Of a stretch of 64,000 nt of DNA, positions 1 through 12,500 are shown piece after piece. Positions within the stretch are counted from its first letter, which is position 1. Each line of letters begins with the position of its first letter. Source of the DNA: Botryotinia globosa (taxonomy: Eukaryota; Ascomycota; Leotiomycetes; Helotiales; Sclerotiniaceae); NCBI GenBank assembly GCA_014898425.1, contig RCSZ01000004.1, forward strand, positions 868,001 to 932,000, written 5' to 3'. The position numbers and the translations under genes were made by a program. The notes beneath the pieces are model-generated. The model ran no database searches, was not told where the DNA came from, and was given only the letters and a program-made list of their open reading frames with translations.

Positions 1-439
1 AAACCATTTCACATATTGAACGCAGACTGATTTTGATGTATTTTCTTTATCATTGATCTGTTCTTAGCTTTTTCGAGTCTAGATAGGTTTTCATCTTGGG
101 ATGCACCTATCCGCTCATCAGCCAATTCGCTACATATAAATTCCGACGCTAAAAAGCTTGAGCCCCTCAACATGCGAAACCAAATCAATCATTAGTAGTA
201 CCTTGACGCCCAAACTTCCCAAGATGTCAGACCTGCCATGAGATAACAAAAGAAATCTCCGAAATCAGCATAAGCTGTTAGGCTGTCAAATCCATGCCAA
301 AAGCAATTCCTATGCTTATCTGCCAGCGATGCTGATTGATCTGCTTCTCTAATCAGTTGATCACCTGGATAGATCCAGCTTTCCCACACCCCCATCGGCA
401 CTGCTGAATCATCCGTGTGTTCGGCAAATAAAGTTGTGG
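1..439. other. Intergenic, 3' flank of the secreted-protein gene
   Basis: No gene is supported here. The open frames are short and overlap the 3' end of the minus-strand gene that follows. It is probably its 3' UTR and terminator region. Confidence 0.5.
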
Positions 440-1402
440 TTAATTGCAGGGAAACTGACAACGATTGACCCATTGAGCATCGCCAACATCGGCATGAATC
501 CAGCAGCCATTATACGCAGTCGTACATCTACCCGCATAACAAAATTCAGGGAAGGCGGTAAGGCGTTGATTGTTAAATGCCATGTGACCGACGATCTTAT
601 ATGGAAGTTGACTTGCCATATCAATGTTTTGGTCCGAAAACATGCCTCCGATTTGACGGCAAGAATTATCCCAGAGGTAAACCATGTCAGTCTTTTTACC
701 CTCAGCGAGTCTTGAAGGTGTGACTGTGATGGCTATGGTGCAATAGCCAGGGTCGGCATGATGGCAAAAATCTCCTCGACGATTGATTGTTCCATCGCGA
801 GTCTCAATGATTTCTCCATCACGAGCATCTACTGTTCCTTCGAGAGCCTTGGTATCAAATGATGCTCCATCAATAACCCCAACTGTGTTGTCTCGGCGGG
901 CATTCATGTTGTTACATTGGAATACACAAACATTTTGCCACTGGTCTTTTCCATTGCCGATAGGGACTCTGTTCCAGCAAGGGTCATTTGATCCCCAACA
1001 TCTACCAGCATAGCAAATGCTAGGGTTGGTTGCAATGCGTTCCATGGCACTTTCTCCGGTGTATAGTGTTCCGACAATCTTATATGGAAGACGGCTGGCC
1101 ATGTCGATCTTGTAACCCGATTCCATGAATCCATATCTATTACAGTAACTATCGAAAAGGTAAATGAACTCAGGTTGTTCATCGGCGATTCTCGATGGAG
1201 TTACAGTGATACCGATGGTGCAGTAGTTTTCAGGAGCCATGTGGCATGTAAATCCAGGATCGGCACGAGGTGCAAGGGAGGCTGCCTTGGAGACTGCCTG
1301 GGAGACAATTGGGGTCGCGTTGACGACTGGGACAGTGACCGAGAGGAATGAGAGAAGTCCAATCATGTTTGGCATGATGCGGTTTGGATTAAGAAAGAGC
1401 AT
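440..1402 (-). CDS. Secreted protein with two tandem eight-cysteine modules
   Basis: Single-exon 320-residue protein that I do not recognise as a named family. The N-terminus has a hydrophobic stretch ending in VVNA, a credible signal peptide; Met10 would give a more compact one than Met1. Two homologous modules follow, about residues 53-163 and 213-319. Each has eight cysteines in the same order (53, 61, 87, 130, 135, 142, 159, 163 and 213, 221, 248, 288, 293, 300, 315, 319). Shared blocks include ITVTPSR, IDMAS-LPYKIVG and CYAGRC. An acidic, Thr-rich linker of about 45 residues separates them. Inference: a disulfide-rich extracellular protein made by internal duplication, with four possible disulfides per module. 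Function is unknown; effector or cell-wall roles are guesses. Confidence 0.75.
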   Translation of the reverse strand: MLFLNPNRIMPNMIGLLSFLSVTVPVVNATPIVSQAVSKAASLAPRADPGFTCHMAPENYCTIGITVTPSRIADEQPEFIYLFDSYCNRYGFMESGYKIDMASRLPYKIVGTLYTGESAMERIATNPSICYAGRCWGSNDPCWNRVPIGNGKDQWQNVCVFQCNNMNARRDNTVGVIDGASFDTKALEGTVDARDGEIIETRDGTINRRGDFCHHADPGYCTIAITVTPSRLAEGKKTDMVYLWDNSCRQIGGMFSDQNIDMASQLPYKIVGHMAFNNQRLTAFPEFCYAGRCTTAYNGCWIHADVGDAQWVNRCQFPCN

Positions 1403-2818
1403 GTTGAAGTTGGGTATTAGGTTTTAGGGTATCGATTGTGATTTGGGCTGAAGTATCGTCAGTTCTTTGCCCCTCAAAAGAAGTTTCTTTTCACTTACTG
1501 TAAATGTGGGGGTGTATTGAGGTAAAAAGAGACGGGGAGAATGTCAATTGTGGTGCTTTTTTGCTTGAAGAGTCTAGGATTTGTTCTGATGTCGTGTTTA
1601 TGGAAAGTAAAATTGTAGGCAGGAGAGAGCTCAACCTTTTATGGTAGTTGAAGAGCTTGAGATACCAGGCTGTACCGTACCGGTGAATCTTTCATGAGGG
1701 TACTGCGCAGAATATCTCGAAAACATAGTATGGTTTAAGCCAATACAGCTTCAGAGAATAACTGCGCCTTTCATCTTGAAAAGGTAATTTGATTCAGAGC
1801 GAGCGCCGCTTTGATGAGCCTCCACTTACTTGAAGCAATCTGAGGAAATAGGTTCGAGTGAATACTAAAAATTTGCTTCGCCTACAAAGTTATACATGGC
1901 AGTCATGTAGTCGGGAGAATTTTGATACGCAAGAATAGAAAGAAAGCCGTATTAGTTTAGTTGGCTATCTTCATTCACGAAGGTGAAAATTTAATCACAG
2001 ATATACATTATTTGTTGCATTCAATTTGAGATGAATTTACCCCAAGCATAGGTACCTACCTAGTTAAGCACAAGTCAAGAATTCACTTTGGAACGTGTGA
2101 ATCTTCGCTACTCCAACACTCCAAATTGTATTCATATCCTTCCATTTGCCTTGCAATAATAGGATGAATACGGGCTCTGAGAACTTGCATTCTTATAGCC
2201 ATTGAATGTACAGCATTCACCTGAACTTCACTATTTCATCCATGATTTTTATCTCGTATCTCTAGTCTCACACCTTCAGTCAACAAAAAGGCTGTATGTT
2301 GGTATTTATATTAACGTGTCTAAAGCTAGAGAACTCTACTCTTCAACCTATACTGATTCTTACTTGAGCATTTCTCACTTCGCCTACCCACGTAGTCTTT
2401 GTGCCTATCCTGTGCCTTAGCCTCACTTTCCGTTTGCTTAGACATCTGAATCTAAATGGCACTAATGGACGTTCTACCTACTGAAAGCCCTGTTTCAAGG
2501 CTTAGATCTCTTATTTGGAAGCACAAAACGTTCTCAGAAGATTCAAATAGTTCGATCCCTAGTAGGAAGTCGGATTAACAGTCTTGGCGGTCATCCAGTC
2601 GTGTCAAGTTTATTTTTAATATATTCACTATCGCATCGCAGGGCTTCTCTCGTAGCACTTTTGCAAATGATGGGGCTGAATAATCACTCTTGATTCTATA
2701 TTCCATGTAGCATCATTAGGTAGTTCTAGACGTCCATTTTTCCCCCAGCGGGCTGACATAAGAGAAGCTAACCCGGGAAAACATATGTCTAATTCGTAAT
2801 GCTGTGCCTAGTCAACTA
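1403..2818. other. Intergenic, upstream of the secreted-protein gene
   Basis: No supportable ORF; a 72-codon plus-strand frame near 2202 has no homology-like features. It contains the promoter side of the minus-strand gene and a GGTACCTACCTAG word near 2051-2063, related to palindromic words seen elsewhere in the window. Confidence 0.4.
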
Positions 2819-3230
2819 GGGTTGGGCAAATTATATATTCTTAGGGTCGATTATATAATTTCATATTATTATATTTTTTGAGGTATATAAAATATTATGT
2901 TAAGTTTATACATATGATTTTTAAACCAATAAAATTATTAGAATAAATGAAAATAAATCATTTTTGAAAAAAGTTTATGTTGAATTCTAATTTTCAATTT
3001 AGTATATAATTAGATCTAAAAGTTAGGTACTAATTATATACTAATTATATATTAATTATCTTTTTTTCAAAATAGTTTCAAAATAGTTTCAAAATAACCT
3101 TTTATAGAAATTTTATAGGATTTTATAAGATTTTAAGATTAGTTATACAAATAATGCGATTTGACTAATATTATGTATTATATTGAATTAACAAATATAC
3201 GATATTATATATCATTAAAAATCCCAACCC
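2819..3230. mobile_element. MITE-like AT-rich element with GGGTTGGG ends and TA duplication
   Basis: A 412-bp, extremely AT-rich island with sharp borders. The left end reads TA|GGGTTGGG and the right end CCCAACCC|TA, giving an 8-bp terminal inverted repeat and a TA target duplication as in Tc1/mariner-type insertions. The interior holds short direct repeats (TTTCAAAATAG units near 3066-3100) and palindromic TA-rich runs. There is no coding capacity. AT-richness would fit heavy RIP. The inverted repeat is short, so confidence is moderate. Confidence 0.45.
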
Positions 3231-4030
3231 TATAGCCAACATATCTCTACTTACATTTATCAGTTTCAAGAAATCATGCATGATAAATAATGGCCTTTCT
3301 GTTGTCAATTGGGTCACAATCGTCGAGAGTGGAGTCTAGGACTACTTCGTGATACATTTTTTACTGGTACCACGTCTAAGGGTTAATAAGTGGGTTTGAG
3401 GCAGAACACATTGTTCAACGCACATGCCAAGCAATATCGAAAATATTACATTCCCCAAAATGCCACCATTAAAACGCGTGAAATAATTCACAACGGAGAT
3501 CTCTGGAATGTAGGGAAGAACGTGTCAATATGTGCCGGGCTTCACAAAAGGTACATATATTGCTCAATGTTTTCGCTCCAGGATTCCGAAGGTATCCTCG
3601 GTTTCTTCACTTTGACTTTCAAAAAGATTTTTAATTGATCCTTTTCGTAGCTCATCGAATCACACTATTCATGTCCACTGATATCTAATAAAAGAACGAT
3701 TTCTGGAGGCCAGATATCTTCAAGTGGGTATCTTATGTCAAGATTGATATTGCTCATAACCGCCCAACCCCACCAACAAATCTGCGCCAAAGAGGTCAGA
3801 CGTCCTAGAATTTAGGACATAAATACTCGCACATTTCCAATAACACGAAGAGAAAACAAGAACCATCATCTCGACTTTTCGTGGCCATTTAGAAAATACT
3901 ACAGTAATCCGCGAAGAAAAGACATATTCCTACTATTAGTTTTGATACCAAAGCGTACGCTCATTTCATTTTCACAATACTCACAGCTAATCAGGAACTA
4001 GAACATATCCCCACAATCAAGTCATTCAAA
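3231..4030. other. Intergenic, upstream of the small secreted gene
   Basis: An 82-codon plus-strand frame at 3390-3638 lacks recognisable features and is not called. The last 150 bases are pyrimidine/adenine rich and probably contain the promoter and 5' UTR of the gene starting at 4031. Confidence 0.35.
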
Positions 4031-4518
4031 ATGCAATTCTTGAACACAACTTCAAGCTCCCTCAGGATTATCCTTGCTATTGCCCTTTTTGTCCTTTCAG
4101 CACCCGCAATCGCAGTACCAATACCACTTTCTCATACCGTCAGCTATCCTGTTTCTGGTGCCCATGAATCATTCTCTGATGAGTTGCCACATACAGAGCT
4201 ACAGTAGATAAATCGACTTGCTCTTGGAATCTTAGGATTTGCACAAGATCTCTTTGCTGAGGATTTGCTTCAATTGAAAGGAGTCTATTGCTCAGGATAT
4301 GGCCTGGGCTATTCCCATGCAAGCGGAGAATGTAGAAACGTATTTTGGTACCAACGTTGTGGAAAGAGGGGTGATTCGCAGGGCCAAGCGAGCGATCGAA
4401 TAGTGTAACACGAGCAAACATGGCCATGATCGCGGCGGTAGCAGATGATCCTTGGCCAGACCTTGACAGAGGCCCTTCACTTTACATAAACTCCGGCGTC
4501 ATTGGTCAAAAAGAGTAA
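4031..4518 (+). pseudogene. Small secreted protein gene, frame interrupted or mis-spliced
   Basis: ATG at 4031 opens a 58-codon frame ending in TAG at 4205. It begins with a convincing signal peptide (basic Arg, then IILAIALFVLSAPAIA) followed by VPIPLSH. Coding-like sequence continues past the stop in other frames: one block from about 4280 to 4398 ends RRAKRAIE, and a further block to the TAA at 4516 ends GVIGQKE. These could be exons of one secreted protein of roughly 130 residues, but no clean GT-AG pair joins the first block to the second, and the second and third are separated by a one-base shift near 4398. Either the gene is broken or the sequence has indels. The minimal reading is a 58-residue secreted peptide. 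No family recognised. Confidence 0.4.
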
Positions 4519-4749
4519 TGAAAACAAGGGACGTCGAGTTTACATTTAGATATACGTGGCTTTAGAGTGCGGGGAAATAATGTTGGAATGGGAGCGAGGT
4601 CAGATTACTGGTTGGTGGTAGCAAAGTGGAGGATTCGCACGATGTCAAACGTACTGTTGGATCGCGCTTGGACTTTGTAGTGGCTTGAGATGTGTTTATT
4701 ACCTAGGTATACCTACGTAATTTAAATAACATTTAGCCGCCCTCAATTG

Positions 4750-5240
4750 AGTATCGGACAATTGCCTAGGGCATGGATGTACAGTTATTATTAGCCAGCG
4801 TTTCCCTTTCGAAACACTCCCAAATGCACCCGTTGATAATTACCAAGATATTGGCTCTGGTTTTAGTCGCCCATGTGATGAGCCTTGCTACGCGCAATCA
4901 CAGGCTAGACCTCCTGCCTTGGACAACAGTGCCTACAACCAAACCGATGTCACCTCGAATAGCCATCCTTTTCTTTCGGCAAATGTTTCTCCCGGGAGCT
5001 CTCCACAAGAGAGTCCAGGAAAGAAGACTATCAAAGATGCAAAGCACTTTTGCACTATTTGTCAGAAAGGTTGCAATATAAAAGCTATTCTCAAGTAAGC
5101 TCCATGACCGTCTTCTCATTATTTGGTTGGATTTTCTATCACACGAAACATCTCCTCTTTTCACAAAAAGCGGCGTAACAAGAATCACGTTCGAAATTAT
5201 TGTGGCTTTACATTTTCTCGAGAGTTCGAGACCAACTTTT
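4750..5240 (+). pseudogene. Degenerate C2H2-type zinc-finger fragment
   Basis: A plus-strand frame open from about 4755 to 5097 has no in-frame ATG. It ends in HFCTICQKGCNIKAILK just before a GTAAGC donor-like site at 5094. Downstream, about 5170-5240, another frame encodes KKRRNKNHVRNYCGF followed by SREFETNF and TGA. The order (a CxxC knuckle, a basic spacer, then an aromatic-Cys-Gly-Phe segment) resembles the paired C2H2 fingers of fungal transcription factors, but the second finger lacks its full Cys/His set. No start and an incomplete finger suggest a relic. It could instead be internal exons of an unrecognised spliced gene. Confidence 0.3.
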
Positions 5241-5470
5241 GACATATCGATATACAATATAGAATTGCCCTCATGTAAAGTTTACTCCAAATTATTGGAA
5301 AAATGAACATGGGCGATAAATAATTTATTCAAGCTTTGGTATTTCCTTGTGTAGCGATAATGATGAGATTCATCAGCGTCCTTCATATCAATCGTAAGAT
5401 TACATAAATTCATATATTACATTACGCTAAATCATACATTCAATTGCACTCCTCCACAGCACCCATCCCT

Positions 5471-7085
5471 TCACTTCTTCTCCGCCTTCTTTGGATTTTT
5501 CTCCCACTTCTTACACCATCCATCCCAACTCCTTGCGCCCTTCCCCAAAACCCCAAGTAAGTCATCTTTCGCTTCTCTTTCCTGCCACCTCTCATCATCC
5601 CAGTCCCTCATCCCCCCCTCTGGCATCCCGCCTCTCTCTCCACTCTTAACCCTCCCCCTCATATCCGGTTCCCATCCCATAGCTTTTAAAACTTCCGTTT
5701 CCGTCGGCGGCACCCCCGCACTTGCAAATCTCTTCGGATTCCGCTTATGACATAATTCTTTGACATATCTCTCCAAGATTTTCAAGTGTTCAGATTTATG
5801 AAAGCGGAGGTATAATTCTCGATCTTGGATGCACGTTTGTTCGTGATCGTGAATGGTGTCTTGGGAGGATAATCTTTTGGTTACGGAGCGAGAGACGAGG
5901 TAGCCGCGAACGGAGGTGAAAGCCCATACGGCGTCTACTTCAAAAAGACCACCAAAAGGCCAGATGACGGCGGCGAATGTGTCAATCAAAAGGGTGGGGA
6001 GGAGGAGAAGAGTTGAGATCGCAGCATGTTTTTTAGCACGGGCTTTCGTGCGGGTTAGTTGTGAAAGGAATTGATTGCGGAGGTCGATAGGTGAATAGGG
6101 GACGGTGGGTGGGTATATCAGATGGAGTTCCTCAATTTCTAATGAAGGGGCAGGGGATTAGTTTGGCTTTGGAGAGAAATGGGTGAGGGGAAGAGATACC
6201 TTTTCGTGGCACTCGGTTGAGAAATGTGATGTCTGTATTTTTGATGGAATTGATACCCCAGACTACTCCTCTAGTGGTTTTACTATGAAGTCCTTTGAGA
6301 CTCATCGTTTTACCGTCATAAGTCTTGGCTTTCTTGACCTATAGTGGAAGGATGGTCAGCTGTGAATCATGTGATTAATTTCACATTTCGCAAAAAAAGA
6401 AAACACACCTCGCGCTGCCAGACTCGTTTTCCCTTATGTCGTTTACCTTCTTTAATGCCTTCAGCTGGTTTAAGGAGATGAGCAGCTGGTGGTGTATATA
6501 CTAGGTAGCGCTAATTGAATATTAGTAAAGTCCCAAAACAAAATGGTAGGAGGGTTGAACCTGAGGAAATTCTGCATCAGAAACATCGATTGGTTTCGGA
6601 AGAGGTATAAGATATGCGACCACTCGATGAGAATCTCGGGTGTAGTAAACTTCATTTGGGTTGTGTTGAGAGATTCTTCGAGGTGGAAGAGCTGGACCGG
6701 TATGGATACTGGAATCTGATCTGTCAAGGGGGAGAGATGATGGGTTCTCGGAAGGGCTGGTTTCGTATGATTCAACTGTGGGTATAGGAGGTCTATTTGG
6801 AGAAGGTGTTGATGTGGTATTGTGGGTAGAGTTTGCTGAAGTTTGACTCAAGAGATTCGAATTCGATCGACGTGTAAAGAGTGGTAGAGGTATAGCAGAT
6901 GTGTCATCTGCAGGAACACCTCGAATCGTCGCATGATCGTCAGGTGATGAAGCCGAAGAATGTCGGGGAGGCAATGAAGGTGGTTGTTGTGATTGTGATT
7001 GTATTTGTGGTTGTGATGAAGTAAGAGGCCTAGGAGTGGTTTCTATGGGATCCGCTGGGAGTTCATAATATATATGGTTGGCCAT
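5471..7085 (-). CDS. Conserved fungal protein of unknown function, four exons
   Basis: Predicted exons 7085-6561, 6510-6409, 6338-6200 and 6138-5471, all with matching phases, give about 477 residues. The first exon is a Ser/Pro/Gln-rich disordered region from MANHIYYELP. The middle holds a conserved-looking segment starting RYLVYTPPAAHLLKPAEGIK, then a basic stretch and FLNRVPRKEIEELHLIYP. The last exon has a short hydrophobic region (LLLLPTLLIDTFAAVIWPFG) and a charged C-terminus ending in lysines. From memory, similar conserved hypothetical proteins occur widely in ascomycetes; no catalytic motif is visible. Possible membrane association through the hydrophobic segment is inference. Start chosen as the first ATG of the long exon. 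Confidence 0.7.
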
Positions 7086-9508
7086 CTTTTGAATCTCAGT
7101 TCACTCGACAGAGATGAAAATATGGAAAAGAAGCAAATACGTTCGAGAAAGAAAGAATGTAATATTTCGCTTTGAATATGTTTGATTTTGATACAGAATT
7201 GATCAAGTGCAGTTTCATGCTGTTGTACAAGCACATGATGCATAGTGAACACGGCGCTCATGTTTGAAAGGGGAATCCTTGCTTCGAAACACAATGCAAA
7301 GAAATTCTCATCTCAAAAGCAATTGTAGCATTGAAATTGCGAATGTGTTGACCCGTTTCTTTGCTTTTTGTTTTGACTTCATCTCCCTCATACTCCACTG
7401 TGTTGTAGACGGGAAATGTCATCTTACCAAAGCGCTCTCAGGTGTTAAAGTCACAAGTGACGGGAAGGTGCACGAGTCAGATGATGCTATGATCACGTGA
7501 TACTAAAGCTCCTTGTCACAACCAACGATGAGAGAACGAAGCAAAGAATGATCATTGAGACATAGGTAGGTAGAAATATGATAGCGCCATAGCATGAGAG
7601 AAATATACTCAAGTATGTCAGTGTCATGTGTATGTAGCTTATTCGACTCAACTGATTTGGTTTGGAGGTTCAATGAATGAACTCGGATCGGTAACAAACG
7701 CATCCAACCTCGATTGAACAATCGTTGTTACAGACCACGAGGAAGAGGCGAGCACATAGAAGGAAAATTGGAATGTGAATTGATCGAACGAAGTCGTCAG
7801 TATATATTGATAGCGTCTAGGCGGATGTAAGTGGGTGATGATAGTTAAATACCTAGGTAGATAAATAATCTCGACCTGGCTGAAGGCTCGGCGCGGAAGG
7901 ATAGATTCCTTCCGAGTCCCGACACGAACGAATGGAACGCAGTAGGGCTGACAACTATAGTGGACACAACACAATACAAGTTATACAATTGCGCTTGGAT
8001 GAAGCCAAGGATGATTAATCACCCATTAGCCAATCCCAAAGAAGATTCCACCAGTGTTCCTTCCATACCTAGGACCCAGGTATCATCCGTGTGCCGACAG
8101 CATCATGCACAAGTGTGATGATGGATGCATAAAATGTACAGAATCCAACCTTAATGGTCCGGATAGGATAGATATATCAGGACGGACAATAGACATCAAA
8201 GACGGAGGAAGGATACGATTTTATGAAAAGGATTATTGTGGTGGAGATGAAGTTTGAGCTATTCGTCATTATGCTGCTGACTGCATGGTAGGTACTAGGT
8301 ATATATGTATCTTACGTAGTACGTACATACTCTATTTACGATGGTCAGTAACCAATTATCCAATGGTATTGACTGCCGGTAATCCAATATGTAGTAACCC
8401 ATTTGTAGATCACTTGAGGCGCGGAAACAAACGAGATTCCATGAAGGGGTAGATGGATGTGGATGTGGCAGGGCTGTTTATTGACATTCAACAACTTTTT
8501 CTTTTTTTCTTCTTTCTTCCTTCTTTCTCTATTATTTCATACTTGAATGTCTATATTACCTGACGGTGAGCTGAGCTGAATAATAAACTGGAAATCACAA
8601 AGTACTTCTCCACAGTTAGAAGTAAATAGTTGCTAGGAATCTAACTTGTGCTTTTGGAAAGAAGATGCTACCCATGTAATAATACTTGTAAAGAATGGAA
8701 TGTATTGGGGATGAAGAAGCTATCTAGATACTTTTGTACCTTCCAAAGCTTCTATCTATCCTGTCGTCAAGCTTCTATCTATCCTGTCGTCAAGCTTCTA
8801 TCTATCCTGTCGTCAAGCTTCTATCTATCCTGTCGTCAAGCTTCTAAGATTCCTGGAAGCTTCTATCGGGTCGTCAAGCTTGCAAGATTCCTGGATTTCA
8901 AATCTTCTGCTTGTTATGACTATCATGACTATCATCATGTCAAGAATGTCTGACAGATATTCCCTAGCAAGATCGACAGCACTTGCTCTTCATCATCCGA
9001 ATTTCCATACTAGCATCTGGGTACCTAAGTACCGGTATTCCGTATCTCGTATCTCGCTCGGGTCGATATGCTGTATGATATAATGTAGAAAACTTTCATA
9101 AGTGAGCAGACATTCGACTAATCTGCGAGTCCCTTTGTATGTTCTCCATCATTTTTGGACCAATGGAGTAAGTAAGCCACTTATCTATTTGACGGTAGTT
9201 GAATGGTCAACTTTCAAGTTTGTTGGCTCTTATAAACTTATCCTCATGTCCATTGAAACAAAAAGCATTTGCTCTGACCCAACTTCAACTGCATTCTTGT
9301 TTCTACCTCTTCATCATAATTTTGGAAGCCCAGAGGAACATTTAGCTCACGGTTTCTCTTTGTCTTATTAACCTTTATACCTCTCAATACTTTTTATCAA
9401 CATCCCATAATTCTATCCTTATCAGTAATTATCAGTGACGACATTAGCTATCCATACCCCACATCCGACAATTGAGCTTGAACCACAGGACGAGTGTGCC
9501 AATTGATT
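7086..9508. other. Long intergenic region between divergent genes
   Basis: About 2.4 kb shared by the promoters of the minus-strand gene ending at 7085 and the ABC transporter starting at 9509. Short ORFs at 7264-7500, 7648-7974 and 8054-8257 have no supporting features. It contains ACCTAGGTA words near 7851 and 8069, a polypyrimidine tract near 8500-8530 and the 23-bp tandem repeat described separately. Confidence 0.4.
8748..8880. repeat. 23-bp tandem repeat, four perfect copies plus decayed copies
   Basis: GCTTCTATCTATCCTGTCGT followed by CAA repeats with an exact 23-bp period; unit starts are at 8748, 8771, 8794 and 8817. Partial, diverged units follow to about 8880. Each unit junction forms a HindIII site (AAGCTT). 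It lies in the long promoter region upstream of the ABC transporter. No function is evident. Confidence 0.85.
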
Positions 9509-12500
9509 ATGGCTTCCGCTTCGGATCATGAGCGTCATGATTATTTCCCGGAGAGATCAAACAATATTCTCAATCCTCAATCTCAATACATACCAAATCA
9601 CCAGAATGATGTCGAAGGAGCGATATCTTCAAGCAGCGATGACTCCCTAGAGCCAGATAGCACATTGGAGCCTGTCAAAACCAACGAAACTGCCCGAGAA
9701 AGACAATTCGAATCAATAAGAGCAGGCGACCGAGAGCAATTAGAGAGAATAGCTTCAGGTTTCGGGGGTTCCCAACTAGGAAGAACTTTTACTAATGCCA
9801 CGGCTGGAACACATGAATTGGAGAAAAAAGATACCCTGTATGGGGTTAAGTTGGGGGATTCAACGTTGGACCCCAGCTCCTCAGATTTTGACGTATATAA
9901 ATGGGCTAAAATGTAAGTTCTGGCATGATCAATTGATTATTTGCGCCCAGACTGATTGTTTACTATATAGGATGATGAGGCTGGTTGATGAGAATCAAGT
10001 CATTCAAAGACGAGCAGGAATTGTATTCAAGAATCTAAAAGTGTGTGGTTCCGGATCAGCAATCAACGTGCAAAAGAATGTCGCCTCTCTGTTAATGGCA
10101 CCTTTACGATTCAGAGAATTCATTGGAAAAGGTCCGGAGAAGACTATCCTCAATGACTTCAACGGTGTTTTGAAATCAGGAGAAATGTTGATTGTTCTCG
10201 GGAGACCTGGTTCCGGTTGTTCCACGTTTCTTAAATCTTTAATGGGAGAACTTTACGGATTGGACATGAAGCCACAATCAGAAATTCATTATAATGGTTT
10301 GTTAAATTCATACACCCATTGACCAGTGATGATGCTAATGATTACAGGTATTACACAGAAGCAAATGCTTAAACAATTTCGAGGTGAAATTGTATACAAC
10401 CAAGAAGTTGATAAGCATTTCCCTCATTTGACGGTTGGAGAGACTTTAGAATTCGCTGCGAGTGTTCGAACGCCTCAACAAAGACTTGTTGAGGGAACAA
10501 CTCGTTCAGCCTGGGCAAAGCATATGACTAAAGTTGTCATGGCTATTTATGGATTATCCCACACGTACAACACCAAAGTTGGTAATGATTTTGTCCGAGG
10601 TGTATCTGGAGGAGAGAGGAAACGTGTTAGTATTGCTGAGATGGCATTGGCTGGTTCACCAATTGCTTCATGGGACAATGCTACCCGTGGTTTAGATGCT
10701 GCAACTGCTCTGGAGGTAAGTAAAGTTTCACTGTGGCGATCACTAGCACATCACTGATTCAAAAGTAGTTTACGAAATCATTGCGAATGACTGCCAATTT
10801 GTGTGGTTCATGCCATTTAGTTGCCATTTATCAAGCTAGTCAACAGATTTATGATCAATTTGATAAAGCTATTGTGCTTTATGAAGGTCGTCAGATCTAT
10901 TATGGTCCTTGTGACCAAGCGAAGCAATATTTCGTGGATATGGGCTGGGAGTGCCCAAAGTAAGTGCAAAAAACCAAAATGCCATGATTACATGCAATTA
11001 TTTGAACAATACTGACTGAATATAGCCGCCAAACCACTGGTGACTTTTTGACTTCGATCACCAATCCCTCGGAACGAAAAGTAAGACCTGGTTATGAGAA
11101 CAAGGTTCCTAGAACCCCTGAAGAATTTGAGAAATACTTCAAAAACTCAAAAATCTTCCAGAGAGTGATGAGCGAAATGAAATCACACGAAAAAGAATTC
11201 CCAATGGGCGGCAAAACATTGGAACAATTCAAAGCAAGTCGAAAGGGTATGCAAGCAGACCATTTACGACCAGAGTCGCCATATACAGTCAGCGTTATCA
11301 TGCAGACAAAACTTTGTGCAAAGCGAGCAGTTCAACGCTTATGGAACGACAAAACATCCACCGTGACCACAATAATAGGACAAATTGTCATGGCTTTGAT
11401 CATCGGATCTATCTTTTACAATACCCCGGATAATACAGCGAGTTTCTTCCAAAAAGGAGGTGTACTTTTCTTTGCGGTTTTACTCAATGCCCTCATCGCC
11501 ATTTCGGAAATTAACACTCTGTACTCTCAACGGCCGATCGTAGAGAAACAAGCATCTTACGCATTTTATCATCCTTTCACTGAAGCCTTGGCTGGTGTTG
11601 TCGTTGATATACCCGTAAAATTCGCTATCGCTACGGGTTTCAACATCATTCTATACTTTCTCTCTGGTCTGAAAAGGGAAGCGGGTGCATTCTTTGTCTT
11701 TTTCCTCTTCAATTTTGTTGCAATTCTCACGGTAACTATTCCTTTCACGTGGTAATAAATTCATAGTACTAATAAAAACTTTAGATGAGTCAAATATACC
11801 GCAGTATTGCAGCAGCAACGAAAACTATATCCCAAGCATTAGCTATAGCTGGTGTGGCCACACTTGCGATTGTCATTTATACCGGTTTCGTCATTCCTAG
11901 ACCACTAATGCATCCTTGGTTCAAATGGATTTCTTGGATCAATCCAGTTGCATATGCATTTGAAGCTTTATTCGTCAATGAACTACATGGAAAAGAGTTT
12001 GTTTGTTCGACTTTAGTACCAACAGGTCCTGGATATGTTCAAAGTGGCTCCAACTTTGTTTGCGCTGTTGCAGGCTCTGTCGTTGGCTCAAATACCGTCA
12101 GTGGCGATGATTATTTGCAAGCACAATTTCAATACTCTTACTCGCACATCTGGCGTAATTTGGGATTCTTGTTCGCATTCATGATTTTCTTCTTAGCTTT
12201 CTACCTCGCTGCAACAGAGTTCAACGCATCGACAGACAGTAAAGCCGAAGTCTTAGTCTTTCGTCGTGGACATGTACCACAGAACTTGTTGGCCGCCGAA
12301 AAGGCTGCAAAGAATGATGAAGAAGCACATGTCGGTAATGGTTCTGCTGGCAAGGAAGAAACCTCGGACAAACAAGGAGAAGAAGTTCAAGTATTGCCCC
12401 CACAAACGGACGTGTTCACATGGAAAGATGTTTGTTATGACATTAAGATCAAGAATGAACCTCGCAGACTTCTTGATAATGTATCCGGATGGGTCAAGCC

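Noticed and set aside
4140..4427. 95-codon minus-strand ORF opposite the small secreted gene
   Set aside because: The plus strand has a real signal peptide and coding-like blocks here; the minus frame has none.
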